The notes: generated by a model not told the origin, from the letters alone. Counted from the stretch's first letter, positions 7,934 through 15,802 are shown. The stretch: 22,085 bases of DNA from an uncultured Caryophanales bacterium (GCA_905197045.1 CAJJXG010000023.1:1-22085), one strand, 5' to 3'. Numbers and translations are program-made.

Positions 7934-8386
7934 TTAATAATGTTTTTTGTTTTCGATTTTTGAATATTGTTCATAAAGCTTTAAGCACTCATCTCTATCG
8001 AGTTCATTTAAAATTGTCTCTTTATGAAGAAAAGTTTCATAAAACTTTTTATCATCAAAACCGATTAATTCGGTATCCTTGATGTTTGAACCATAATAAA
8101 CTTTTTCTATTTTTGCCCAAAGTATCGCTCCTAGACACATTGGACAAGGTTCGCCGGTAGTGTAAAGTTCACATCCGCTTAAATCAAAACTTTTAAACTT
8201 TTTCGATGCTTTTCTAATTGCCTCGATTTCACCATGGCAAGTAGCATCATTTTTCTTTAAAACCTGATTATGTGCGCGAGCAATTATTTTTCCATCCTTT
8301 ACTATAACGCAACCAAAAGGTCCTCCTTCATTAGCATTAATGCCTTTAGTAGCTTCCTTTAAAGCTACTTTCATAAATTTATTCAT
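7934..8386 (-). CDS. guaD: Guanine deaminase (cytidine deaminase-like fold)
   Basis: Likely converts guanine to xanthine and ammonia in purine salvage. The zinc site is H51-x-E53 (written HGE rather than the usual HAE) with PCPMC at 80-84, giving Cys81 and Cys84; Glu53 would be the proton shuttle. The GGPFG near residue 21, the GFDDKKFYE segment (109-117) and an aromatic C-terminus ending in NKKHY resemble Bacillus GuaD, whose C-terminal tail swaps into the partner subunit. TadA-type tRNA deaminases are the main alternative but lack this GFDD region and tail. GAGGA precedes the ATG. It lies downstream of metK, beyond that gene's terminator. Confidence 0.8.
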   Translation of the reverse strand: MNKFMKVALKEATKGINANEGGPFGCVIVKDGKIIARAHNQVLKKNDATCHGEIEAIRKASKKFKSFDLSGCELYTTGEPCPMCLGAILWAKIEKVYYGSNIKDTELIGFDDKKFYETFLHKETILNELDRDECLKLYEQYSKIENKKHY

Positions 8387-8422
8387 ATTTTTTCCTCTTT
8401 TAATATTCTACATAAAACAACT

Positions 8423-8451
8423 AAAAAAGACGACACATTTTTGCCGTCTTT
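8423..8451 (-). terminator. Intrinsic terminator of metK
   Basis: Arms AAAGACG (8426-8432) and CGTCTTT (8445-8451) pair. On the minus strand the stem is followed by six T (8428-8423). It lies 27 bases past the metK stop. Confidence 0.85.
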
Positions 8452-8477
8452 AATAAAAATATTCAAGATTTGCAAGG

Positions 8478-9641
8478 TTATTTCTTTAAAAGAGCTTTTA
8501 TCTCATCAACTTTATCAAGCTTTTCCCAAGGCAAATTTAAATCTGGTCTACCAAAATGTCCATAATTTGAAACATCGCGATATTTAAAGCTTGGTTCTTT
8601 TAAAGAAAAGTTTTTAATGATTGCACCTGGTCTACAATCAAACACTTTTCTAATAATATTTAAAATTAATTCGTCACCATAATGAGAAGTTTTAAAAGTT
8701 GAAACAGAAATGGAAAGAGGTTCAGCCTTACCAATTGCGTATGATAATTGAATTTCAAGACGATCTGCAACTCCTGCTGCAACAAGATTTTTTGCTATAT
8801 ATCTTGCTTGATAGGCCGCACTACGATCAACTTTTGAAGGATCTTTTCCACTAAATGATCCGCCTCCGTGTCTTGCGCTACCTCCATAAGTATCGACAAT
8901 AATTTTTCTTCCTGTTAAACCAGTGTCACCAGCTGGTCCACCTAAAACAAAGCGGCCAGTTGGATTAATTAAAACTTCAAAATCTGTATTTAAATCAAAT
9001 GAAGCAGCCACTTTTTTCATAATTTCTTCTTTAATGAAAGTTTTAAATTCGTTTTCATCATAATCTTCATCGTGCTGACAGCTCATTAAAATTGTCTTAA
9101 TCTTAGGTTTTTTATCGCTATAATCTATTGTGACTTCTGACTTCATATCAGGACGAGCCCATTTGAACTTTCCTTCTTTACGAAGTTGAGTTGCAATACG
9201 TACAAGCTTATGCGCAATACAAATTGGAAGAGGCATATAGCCTTCGCTTTCATTAGAAGCATAACCAAACATAATACCTTGATCGCCAGCTCCATATAAA
9301 AGAGGATCTTCATTAAAAACACCTTGTCTAATATCAGGAGATTGAGTTTTAATCTTATTTAATATTTTTACAGTTTGATAATTAAAACCTAACTCATCTT
9401 TATCATATCCAATACTTTTAATAACATCACGAGCGATCTTTTCATAATCAACATTAGCTCTAGTTGTTATTTCTCCTCCGATTAATAAAAAATCTGTTGA
9501 TGCAAAACATTCACAAGCAACAAAACTATCTTTGTCTTCTTTTAAAACAGCATCTAAGATTGCATCTGCTATTTGATCACAAACCTTGTCTGGATGACCT
9601 TCTGAAACACTTTCACTGGTAAATAAAATCTTTTCTTTCAT
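8478..9641 (-). CDS. metK: S-adenosylmethionine synthetase
   Basis: Forms SAM from methionine and ATP, the main methyl donor of the cell. The family signatures are clear: SVSEGHPDK (11-19) with the catalytic His16, GAGDQGIMFGYA (117-128), and the phosphate-binding GGGSFSGKDPSKVDRS (259-274). The 387-aa length is normal for bacterial MetK tetramers. AGAGGT lies five bases before the ATG. The gene has its own promoter and a long leader holding a SAM-binding riboswitch and a conditional terminator, so SAM should shut its synthesis off. It ends at its own terminator. Confidence 0.98.
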   Translation of the reverse strand: MKEKILFTSESVSEGHPDKVCDQIADAILDAVLKEDKDSFVACECFASTDFLLIGGEITTRANVDYEKIARDVIKSIGYDKDELGFNYQTVKILNKIKTQSPDIRQGVFNEDPLLYGAGDQGIMFGYASNESEGYMPLPICIAHKLVRIATQLRKEGKFKWARPDMKSEVTIDYSDKKPKIKTILMSCQHDEDYDENEFKTFIKEEIMKKVAASFDLNTDFEVLINPTGRFVLGGPAGDTGLTGRKIIVDTYGGSARHGGGSFSGKDPSKVDRSAAYQARYIAKNLVAAGVADRLEIQLSYAIGKAEPLSISVSTFKTSHYGDELILNIIRKVFDCRPGAIIKNFSLKEPSFKYRDVSNYGHFGRPDLNLPWEKLDKVDEIKALLKK

Positions 9642-9669
9642 ATCGACCTCTTAAATTTATAGATAATAA

Positions 9670-9817
9670 AACTCCCACAATTTGTGGGAGTTTAAGTTAA
9701 ATTTTCCCGCTTATCGTTCAAGGCTGTGGTCACCTTGCTATTAGGAAGCACTTACTCATATAAGAGAGTTGCTATCACACTTTTTCACCTAATATATTTG
9801 TGTGATTCTTGATAAGT
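9670..9817 (-). promoter_or_regulatory. SAM riboswitch (SAM-I clan) with transcription terminator
   Basis: On the minus strand P1 pairs CTTATC (9816-9811) with GATAAG (9715-9710). It is followed by the conserved AAGA, then P2 ATCACAC (9806-9800) / GTGTGAT (9780-9774) and then AGCAA. A short P3 (CTC/GAG) leads to AAGTGCT, matching SAM-I AAGGTGCT. P4 is CAAGG (9737-9733) / CCTTG (9723-9719). The P2 loop TATTAGG (9794-9788) can pair with J3/4 CCTAATA (9745-9739), the SAM-I pseudoknot position. The expression platform is a 10-bp hairpin (9670-9679 / 9683-9692) followed by TTATTATCT, ending about 20 bases before the metK start. P2 lacks an obvious kink-turn, so it may belong to the SAM-I/IV variant group. 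Confidence 0.85.
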
Positions 9818-9823
9818 GTTATT

Positions 9824-9852
9824 ACTATATACTAATTGTTTTATAAGTTCAA
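9824..9852 (-). promoter_or_regulatory. metK promoter
   Basis: TTGAAC (9852-9847) and TATAGT (9829-9824) lie 17 bases apart on the minus strand. The expected start of transcription falls at about 9817, just before P1 of the riboswitch. Confidence 0.82.
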
Positions 9853-9863
9853 TTTATATAAAA

Positions 9864-12389
9864 CTAAAAATGAAACTTAACAAAATATTCTTCATTAATG
9901 TCTTCTTTAAACTCGACTGATAAACTGTCAAAGATGTTAGAAGTTTTGCCAAAAGAAAGAGGCATTAATTTTGAATCCTTTTTATTGAATTTAAATTCTA
10001 CTTCTTCTCCATTAATTGTGACTTTTTTAATGCTTTCAAAATTTGGTAATAAATTAAATCTTAAAATAATTTTTCTTTCATTAATATCGTTATTAAAATT
10101 ACCAATTGCCTTAGAAATATGCACTGTTAAAGCATTTTCATTACGGTCAAAATAAGAATCTAAGTAAGTTTTTCTAAATTCACCTAATTTATAAGCGGTA
10201 GTTACATTATCATCTTCATATAAAACTTGGTGATCTTCATTATTAAATGAAGGGTAATAATCTAAAGTAAGTTTAGAATAATCAAGTTTTAAAGCTCTAT
10301 TAGCTTCTTTAACAAGAGGAATAATTGATCCGCCTCTTATAAATAAAGGCATTTCTCTTAAATTAGTTTCATCTTTTTTGACAAGTGTTTCCTTTTCATA
10401 AACTTTTCCAGTAAATAAATCAACCCACTCATCACTTGGTAAATATGCCTTTTTAATTGCTTTAGTAGATGGGAAGGTTGCCAAATACATTTGAGCTCCA
10501 CCAGTATATTGATAATAATCAATTCTAATATCGTGGACTTTGTTTTTAGAAATAATTCCTAAATCAGCAGGTGTGACAGCATGAGAAGAAGAATCTTCGT
10601 GAACTAATTTTCCATCAATATAAACAGTGGCTCCATCATCGCTTGCTACAAATAAATTTACATCCTTTTTAAAGGAGAGTTTAAATTCAAAACGAGCGGT
10701 ATAGTTAAAAGGTCCAACTTCTTTACATGGTGCTTCACCCATATATGAGAAATTAACTTCATCAAGTGTTTTAGTTTTTACTGGTTTACCTTCAAATTTA
10801 AGATTATCAAAGTAGCTGACCTTAACTTTTCCAACATAATCGCTCTTTTTAATAATCTCTGGTTCAGGTAATGTAAATGGAGAAATTAAAATATCATTTG
10901 CAAGTAAATAATCACTATTATTTTTCTTTGCCTTTTCATCACCATAATTAAAAGCTAAAGCTTTAAATAATGGTTCACCAGTTTCATAGTTATCATGAGC
11001 TTTGGTATATAAAAGAGGTAATAAACGATATCTTAAATTAATATAATCACGAGAAATATTTAATGTTTCTTCATCATAATTCCATGGTTCACGGAAACGA
11101 GTTACGCAATTTGTGCAATGAACTCTAAAAATAGGAGAAAAGGCACCAAATTGCATCCAACGAATGTATTCATTCTTTGTTGGATTTCCAACATGTCCTC
11201 CAATATCACTATTTATATATGTAATTTCGTTTGCACAACCTCTAATTAAGCTTTGAACTTCTTTATTTAAAGCATTTAAACTTGATTGAATATCGCCAGT
11301 CCATTGAATTGAATAGCGGTGACTTGCACTATCTAAAATACCTTCATATTGTCCATTTAAAATATTATTAACATTAGACATAATTATAGGACGCTTATAG
11401 ATTTCTTCATTTTTGGCTGCTTTTTGGAAATAATGCTTTGTAATATCACTAAAAAGATAATCGCCCATTGTTTCAGGTTTAATAAATGAATCAATTGAAT
11501 TTAAATGTGTAGACCAGTTTCTATCGTACCACCAATAATCAAGGCCAAGTTTTAAAATTCCTTGAAGTTTTTCTTCTCTAAAAGCCACTTCCTTTTCATC
11601 AAAAACAGTTTTAGCACCTTGATATGGTTCTGGATGATCATTAAACATGATTTCAACATCATTTTTATGAGCAAAACTGAAAAAGCGTTTCATATTTGGG
11701 AATAAGTCAGTAGCAATATCGTAGCCAATTCCAATATCGTTAGCTTTACGCCAATCAGTATCAATAACCATATTATCAAGAGGAATATTGTGTTCTTTAT
11801 GGTCTAAAATCATTTTTTTAGCAGTTTCTTCGGTGTATTTATAATATCTACTGTTCCAAAAACCGAGAGTCTTTAATCTAACAAATTCACTTCTACCAGT
11901 AAGTTTTACATAAAGTTCTCTTAATTTATCGGCCTGACCTTTTGCTAATAAAAGATAAAAATCAATAACATTATTCTCAACTTTTAATTCTTCTTTGTTT
12001 TTAAAAGAAGCCATTGAATATCCATGTTTTGGAAGAGTTACTCTTGGATCATCAAAGAGTGAAAAAATAGCAGGTGTTTTACTTGGATGAGGTAATTCAC
12101 CACTGTTCATTTTCTTTTTATATTCATAGAGAATACTTCCATACTTATCATAAATCTTAAAATCTTTTAAGCCTTGCCCTTTAAATAAAACAGCAAAATA
12201 CTCATTCATGAAAAGTGTGAAATAATCGCCATTATCTTGAACGAAAAATTCTGATTTATTTAACTTTGTTTTTTCGCTAATAAATAATGTGTTTTCACAA
12301 GAAAAACCTGCAGAAGTTGATTTTTCAATATGGATTATTTCTTCGTCAAGTAATTCAAATTTTAAATTATCAAAGATAAATTCTTTCAT
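9864..12389 (-). CDS. Glycoside hydrolase family 31 with inserted PA14-like domain
   Basis: A retaining alpha-glycosidase (alpha-glucosidase or alpha-xylosidase class). Residues 1-165 form the N-terminal beta-sandwich, and the TIM barrel covers about 170-465. The likely nucleophile is Asp289 in YWWYDRNW, and the acid/base is Asp366 in QWTGDIQSS; substrate-site WMQFGAFSPIFRVH lies at 411-424. About residues 525-640 resemble a PA14 carbohydrate-binding domain (ASDDGATVYIDGKLVHE, then YYQYTGGAQMYLA), inserted between the barrel and the C-terminal beta domains, which resume at 645. There is no signal peptide, so it should act in the cytoplasm on imported sugars. AAGGG precedes the ATG. No terminator is visible after it; the metK promoter starts 12 bases beyond its stop. 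No transporter or regulator is adjacent, so the substrate is open. Confidence 0.9.
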   Translation of the reverse strand: MKEFIFDNLKFELLDEEIIHIEKSTSAGFSCENTLFISEKTKLNKSEFFVQDNGDYFTLFMNEYFAVLFKGQGLKDFKIYDKYGSILYEYKKKMNSGELPHPSKTPAIFSLFDDPRVTLPKHGYSMASFKNKEELKVENNVIDFYLLLAKGQADKLRELYVKLTGRSEFVRLKTLGFWNSRYYKYTEETAKKMILDHKEHNIPLDNMVIDTDWRKANDIGIGYDIATDLFPNMKRFFSFAHKNDVEIMFNDHPEPYQGAKTVFDEKEVAFREEKLQGILKLGLDYWWYDRNWSTHLNSIDSFIKPETMGDYLFSDITKHYFQKAAKNEEIYKRPIIMSNVNNILNGQYEGILDSASHRYSIQWTGDIQSSLNALNKEVQSLIRGCANEITYINSDIGGHVGNPTKNEYIRWMQFGAFSPIFRVHCTNCVTRFREPWNYDEETLNISRDYINLRYRLLPLLYTKAHDNYETGEPLFKALAFNYGDEKAKKNNSDYLLANDILISPFTLPEPEIIKKSDYVGKVKVSYFDNLKFEGKPVKTKTLDEVNFSYMGEAPCKEVGPFNYTARFEFKLSFKKDVNLFVASDDGATVYIDGKLVHEDSSSHAVTPADLGIISKNKVHDIRIDYYQYTGGAQMYLATFPSTKAIKKAYLPSDEWVDLFTGKVYEKETLVKKDETNLREMPLFIRGGSIIPLVKEANRALKLDYSKLTLDYYPSFNNEDHQVLYEDDNVTTAYKLGEFRKTYLDSYFDRNENALTVHISKAIGNFNNDINERKIILRFNLLPNFESIKKVTINGEEVEFKFNKKDSKLMPLSFGKTSNIFDSLSVEFKEDINEEYFVKFHF

Positions 12390-12437
12390 TTTAAATGCCC
12401 TTCTTTAATTTGTTAGAATTAATAAATTCCGATAATA

Positions 12438-12465
12438 TTTTTATAGATGTAAATGTGCTTGTCAA
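12438..12465 (-). promoter_or_regulatory. Candidate promoter of the GH31 gene
   Basis: A perfect TTGACA (12465-12460) is followed after 16 bases by TAAAAA (12443-12438) on the minus strand. TATAAA also overlaps here but at only 14 bases. It lies about 50 bases upstream of the GH31 start. Confidence 0.5.
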
Positions 12466-12495
12466 TAATAATCAAAAGTTAATTTTAAAGTATTC

Positions 12496-12782
12496 TTATT
12501 TAAATCTTTTACTTTCAATATAAACCATAATTTCTTCTTTTTTATATTTAACTTTCGCTTCTTTTGCTAGTTTAAAGCCATATATAAAATAAAAACTAAA
12601 ATTACATTAACTATCTGAAGTTAAAAAGATGTTTTCGCATTCTAAACTTTCGATTTCTTTTAAACATTCTTTTAAAAGTATTTTCCCAAAGCCTCTTCCA
12701 CGACAACTTTTTTTGTTAAGCTTATTATTTCTTTAAAATCATCAATAAACGAAATTTTATGAATTTTTATATTTTCTGCCAT
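12496..12782 (-). pseudogene. Degraded GNAT-family N-acetyltransferase
   Basis: Read on the minus strand, the frame ending at the TAA of 12496-12498 encodes the GNAT acetyl-CoA loop (RGRGFGKILLKECL), then ECENIFLTSDS. An in-frame TAA (12609-12607) follows, and the same frame continues with CNFSFYFIYGFK and a further 25 residues. The expected order TSDS-CN-FY-GFK of an intact GNAT is kept across the stop. A possible original start, ATG at 12782, opens a different frame (MAENIKIHKISFIDDFKEII). Only about 25 residues separate that start from the acetyl-CoA loop, so an internal deletion of some tens of residues plus a frame change seems to have occurred. There is no Shine-Dalgarno. The gene is surely non-functional, and its former substrate is unknown. 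Confidence 0.75.
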
Positions 12783-12811
12783 AAAGATCATTCGAGGTAA
12801 ATATCAATAAT

Positions 12812-12855
12812 AAAAAAGCACTATCTTTGTAAACATTGTTTTCAAAAATAGTGCA
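12812..12855 (-). terminator. Intrinsic terminator of the zinc-ribbon membrane protein gene
   Basis: GCACTAT and ATAGTGC arms enclose a loop of about 23 bases. On the minus strand the stem is followed by a T6 run and ATTA. It lies about 25 bases past the stop at 12881 and just upstream of the GNAT remnant. Confidence 0.8.
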
Positions 12856-12880
12856 TAATTCAAAAGTTAGTTCTTTAAAA

Positions 12881-14344
12881 TTACTCTTTTACTTCTTCTA
12901 GTTTAGATTTTTCATCAAAAGTTTCATCTTTTGGGTTTAAAACTTTTAAAACGATTACACCAATAAGAATGAAAACTCCAAAAACTAAAACAACAATAGA
13001 ATTAGTTAAGCTAACGCTTGTCGTATCTTGTGTTATTCCTGTAATTGTATTCATAAAATCAACATACCAAAGGTTGAAGTAAATCGCGATTGCTCCAAAT
13101 AAAATTGCAGCAAGGCCAACAGTTAAACCATATGATAAAGTTTTCTTGGTGTTAACATGACCGTTTTCTCCAAAAAACTCTTTTACTAAAAGGACAAAGA
13201 AGATAGCAAAAATAATAATTAAGACTAAAAGTAATGATAAAAATACAATTGTTCCTGTATACATTTCATTTACTTGTGACCATCTTGTACTATCTTGTGA
13301 CGTATATACACTTTGTGCCAAACTAAATAAAGAGCTAGCAACTCCTAAAACGCCTACACTAGTAGACATACTAGAAACTATTGAAGTTGTAGGATTATCA
13401 GCTACTAAAGTTAAAAGACCTTGACCGATAAAGGCAAAAACTACAATTCCAAAAATTGTAATTAAGCTACTAGAGATTGTTTTAATAAGATAATCCTTTA
13501 AATTTCCTTGAATGCCATTAATAAATGAATCGACAACAAGAGCAACTAATAAGAAAAGACCACTTAAAACAAGTCCAGCAATGGTTGCTTGATTTAAAAC
13601 CAAAGATACTGATATTCCAGTAATGTCACTACTACTAAAAATATTAAAGTAGAAAAGCATACTACTAGCTAAGTATACAAAAAAGAAAATTGCCGCATAT
13701 TTAGTAAATGAGATTGTTCCTTTTTTATAATCTTTATAAAAGGAAACACCTGAATAAACAATTGTTGCAATTACTCCAAGTAAAATGAAAACAACTGAAG
13801 CTAGCCCAAAATAAGAGCCAAAAACACCATATCTTACTAATGCATCATTTATAGAGTCATATTGCTTTAATAAATCACCAAAGTAGGAATAAAGATTGTA
13901 ATCAATAATATTTTGCCCAATACTAGCACCACCCGAAGATATTTGAGAAGTAACCCCAATCAAAAAGACAAAAATTAAAGAATATAAAAAGCTAAGACCG
14001 CCAGCTGCAAGAGAAGTAAATCTTAAAACCTTTCCTATTGTACCAGCATTAAATTTTGATACATGTTTCTCGTGTTTTTTTACTTCATGCAAATCATCGT
14101 TTTCTGTTTTACTTGCAAAAAAACGTGTTTGCTTTGCTTCTTTAGACGTTTCTTCAACGCTTTTTGCAGGAAGATCGATAACTCTAGAGTCTCGATTTGC
14201 CCCACAATTAATACAAAATTGACCATCAACCGGCGTTAACTTGCCACAATGTTGACAAACACTCATATTATCAAGTCTATGTCCGCAATGTTTACAAAAT
14301 ACAGCATTTGATGGATTTTCAGTTCCACATAAATCGCATTTCAT
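12881..14344 (-). CDS. Double zinc-ribbon polytopic membrane protein
   Basis: A 487-aa protein of unknown function. Two zinc ribbons open it: CDLC (3-6) with CKHC (17-20), and CQHC (30-33) with CINC (44-47). A charged linker (52-100) leads to about eight membrane segments, near 108-130, 175-200, 215-235, 252-272, 290-314, 362-388, 404-423 and 447-467; a ninth at 325-345 is weak. The C-terminus is acidic (DEKSKLEEVKE). The ribbons should face the cytoplasm. Such double zinc ribbons (DZANK-like) usually mediate protein or nucleic-acid contacts, but no transporter or enzyme motif is visible in the membrane part. GAGGAGAAC precedes the ATG, and a terminator follows; it appears to be a single-gene unit. 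Confidence 0.85.
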   Translation of the reverse strand: MKCDLCGTENPSNAVFCKHCGHRLDNMSVCQHCGKLTPVDGQFCINCGANRDSRVIDLPAKSVEETSKEAKQTRFFASKTENDDLHEVKKHEKHVSKFNAGTIGKVLRFTSLAAGGLSFLYSLIFVFLIGVTSQISSGGASIGQNIIDYNLYSYFGDLLKQYDSINDALVRYGVFGSYFGLASVVFILLGVIATIVYSGVSFYKDYKKGTISFTKYAAIFFFVYLASSMLFYFNIFSSSDITGISVSLVLNQATIAGLVLSGLFLLVALVVDSFINGIQGNLKDYLIKTISSSLITIFGIVVFAFIGQGLLTLVADNPTTSIVSSMSTSVGVLGVASSLFSLAQSVYTSQDSTRWSQVNEMYTGTIVFLSLLLVLIIIFAIFFVLLVKEFFGENGHVNTKKTLSYGLTVGLAAILFGAIAIYFNLWYVDFMNTITGITQDTTSVSLTNSIVVLVFGVFILIGVIVLKVLNPKDETFDEKSKLEEVKE

Positions 14345-14686
14345 AATGTTCTCCTCACCTAAGAATATTTTATACTTTCTCTTTCTCTTCTTATAGTATG
14401 AGTTATATCTAGATTCGCAAAATCACGAAAATACCTAAGAGTTGCAAGGTTTTTGAAAATTTGTTTGAGTAAGTAAAGGAAAAAGCATTTCAAAAATAAT
14501 TTTTAAGTGTCTATTTTTACCATATTTTTTATTATCACCTGAATTAATAAATACAAAAAAAGATTAATTAAAATAAGAAAAAGTAAATCACTATAATTAA
14601 TAAAATCTTATTATAGAAATTTTCGATACTTTAATTTGAAGAGCGTAAGAATGCCAAAAAAGTGAAAAATTAAAAGCCAATAACTA
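14345..14686. other. AT-rich intergenic region without a recognised gene
   Basis: About 340 bases between the zinc-ribbon protein start and the tRNA-Leu promoter. I see only scattered short A/T inverted repeats and no open frame, RNA gene or strong hairpin. The left end must hold the promoter of the minus-strand gene; TATAAA-like boxes are present (near 14365-14395) but none has a convincing -35. Confidence 0.5.
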
Positions 14687-14715
14687 TTTACATTTAAACT
14701 TATCTTTGATAAGAT
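14687..14715 (+). promoter_or_regulatory. Promoter of tRNA-Leu(GAG)
   Basis: TTTACA (14687-14692) and TAAGAT (14710-14715) are 17 bases apart. The predicted start is only a few bases before the mature tRNA end. A CTTATC/GATAAG repeat overlaps the -10. Confidence 0.7.
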
Positions 14716-14724
14716 TAAATGCAC

Positions 14725-14809
14725 GCGCGAATGGCGGAACTGGTAGACGCGTACGTTTGAGGGGCGTATAGGATTTCCTGTGTGAGTTCGATTCTCATTT
14801 CGCGCACCA
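14725..14809 (+). tRNA. tRNA-Leu(GAG)
   Basis: Acceptor GCGCGAA pairs with TTCGCGC (14799-14805), then discriminator A and encoded CCA. Loop TTGAGGG gives anticodon GAG at 14759-14761. A long variable arm and GTTCGATTC T-loop fit class II leucine tRNA. Confidence 0.95.
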
Positions 14810-14824
14810 AATCACTACTAATGA

Positions 14825-14849
14825 TACCGATAATATCGGTACTTTTTTT
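14825..14849 (+). terminator. Intrinsic terminator of tRNA-Leu(GAG)
   Basis: TACCGATA (14825-14832) and TATCGGTA (14834-14841) pair perfectly around a single base and are followed by C and seven T. The design matches the tRNA-Ser terminator. Confidence 0.88.
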
Positions 14850-14896
14850 ATGAAAAAATGATAAAATAAAGTGCGCATGAGGAGGATATATATTTT

Positions 14897-15475
14897 ATGG
14901 ATAAGATTTTAGTCGAAACTAGCGCAAGACATGTACATGTAACAAGAGAGGCTTTGGATTATTTATTCGGTCCAGATTATCAATTAACAGCTAAAAAAAT
15001 GTTATCACAACCTGGACAATATGCTTCAAACACTAAACTTGAAATTATTGGACCTAAAGGATCTATGATAGCTTCAATTTTAGGACCTGAAAGAAAAGCT
15101 AATCAAGTCGAAATTAGTGCTACTGAAGCAAGAACACTTGGAATTAAAGCTCCAATTAGAGAAAGCGGCGATATTGCTGGTAGTGCCCCTATCACTATTA
15201 AAAATCCTGAAAATGGTAAAGAACTTCAATTAGCAGAAGGTTGTATAATTGCAAAACGTCATATTCATATGACACCAGAAGATGCTAAAAACTATAACGT
15301 CAATAATGGCGACATCGTTTGGGTTAAAGTCATGACAAATGGTAGAAGCATTGTCTTTGGAGATACAGTAATTAGAGTTTCACCTAAATATAAACTTGCT
15401 ATGCACATTGATACAGATGAATGTAATGCTGGAAATTGTGCTGGTGAAGTCTATGGGGAGATTATTAAACTTTAA
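14897..15475 (+). CDS. pduL: PduL-type phosphotransacylase
   Basis: Transfers an acyl group between coenzyme A and phosphate (acetyl- or propanoyl-CoA to acyl phosphate), normally feeding acetate kinase for ATP. The two PduL half-domains show their metal-binding histidines: ARHVHVT (His12, His14) and KRHIHMT (His122, His124), plus MHIDTDECNA near 169-178. RESGDIAGSAP (89-99) is also typical. At 192 aa it lacks the N-terminal encapsulation peptide of microcompartment versions, so it should be a free cytosolic enzyme that replaces Pta. AGGAGG lies 11 bases before the ATG. The stop overlaps the next start in TAATG, so the two genes are translationally coupled. No acetate kinase is in the window. 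Confidence 0.93.
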   Translation: MDKILVETSARHVHVTREALDYLFGPDYQLTAKKMLSQPGQYASNTKLEIIGPKGSMIASILGPERKANQVEISATEARTLGIKAPIRESGDIAGSAPITIKNPENGKELQLAEGCIIAKRHIHMTPEDAKNYNVNNGDIVWVKVMTNGRSIVFGDTVIRVSPKYKLAMHIDTDECNAGNCAGEVYGEIIKL

Positions 15476-15735
15476 TGCTTAAATCTTATACTCACAAAAA
15501 TTTTGGAACCTGCTCAAAAAGCGTCACAATTGTTTTTGATGATTCAACTCATATCATTGATTCAGTCAAATTTGAATTTGGCTGTCCAGGAAATACAACT
15601 GGCGTTGCTAAACTTTGCGCAGGTAGAAAACTTGAAGAGGTCTATGAACTTTTAAAAGGTGTGCAATGTGGTAATAGATCAACAAGTTGTCCTGATCAAT
15701 TAGCGCTTGCTATTAAAGACGTATTAAATCAATAA
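15475..15735 (+). CDS. Small TSCPD-domain protein
   Basis: An 86-aa protein of the free-standing TSCPD family, which also occurs as a C-terminal domain of some ribonucleotide reductases; its function is not established. It has five cysteines (13, 37, 48, 65, 71), with GCPGNTTG at 36-43 and the name-giving TSCPD at 69-73, which suggests metal binding or a redox role. Its ATG shares the A of the PduL stop, so it is made with PduL. It has no own ribosome binding site other than sequence within the pduL end. A terminator follows 10 bases past the stop. Confidence 0.85.
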   Translation: MLKSYTHKNFGTCSKSVTIVFDDSTHIIDSVKFEFGCPGNTTGVAKLCAGRKLEEVYELLKGVQCGNRSTSCPDQLALAIKDVLNQ

Positions 15736-15745
15736 GATTATTATT

Positions 15746-15776
15746 AAAAGCAGGATTTCAATTAACTCCTGCTTTT
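15746..15776 (+). terminator. Terminator of pduL operon, probably bidirectional
   Basis: AAAAGCAGGA (15746-15755) and TCCTGCTTTT (15767-15776) form a 10-bp stem ending in TTTTTATTT on the plus strand. On the minus strand it ends in TTTTAATAAT, so it could also back up the convergent M3 peptidase gene. Confidence 0.88.
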
Positions 15777-15802
15777 TATTTATTAAATAATTTAAGTTTC
15801 TT

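Noticed and set aside
9898..10155. Plus-strand 85-codon frame opposite the GH31 C-terminus
   Set aside because: It is antisense to GH31 coding sequence with composition following that gene; no start signal.
12390..12880. Whether this gap holds an intact small gene or a CRISPR/phage remnant
   Set aside because: No repeats or spacers are seen; the only coding signal is the broken GNAT frame.
98..14458. Recurring GATTTGCAAGGTT-like word (near 98-110, 8467-8479, 14444-14456)
   Set aside because: Copies are short, differ in orientation and setting, and a 13-base match is expected by chance in an AT-rich 22-kb window.
14897..15735. Bacterial microcompartment locus suggested by pduL
   Set aside because: No shell proteins, encapsulation peptide or diol/ethanolamine enzymes are nearby.
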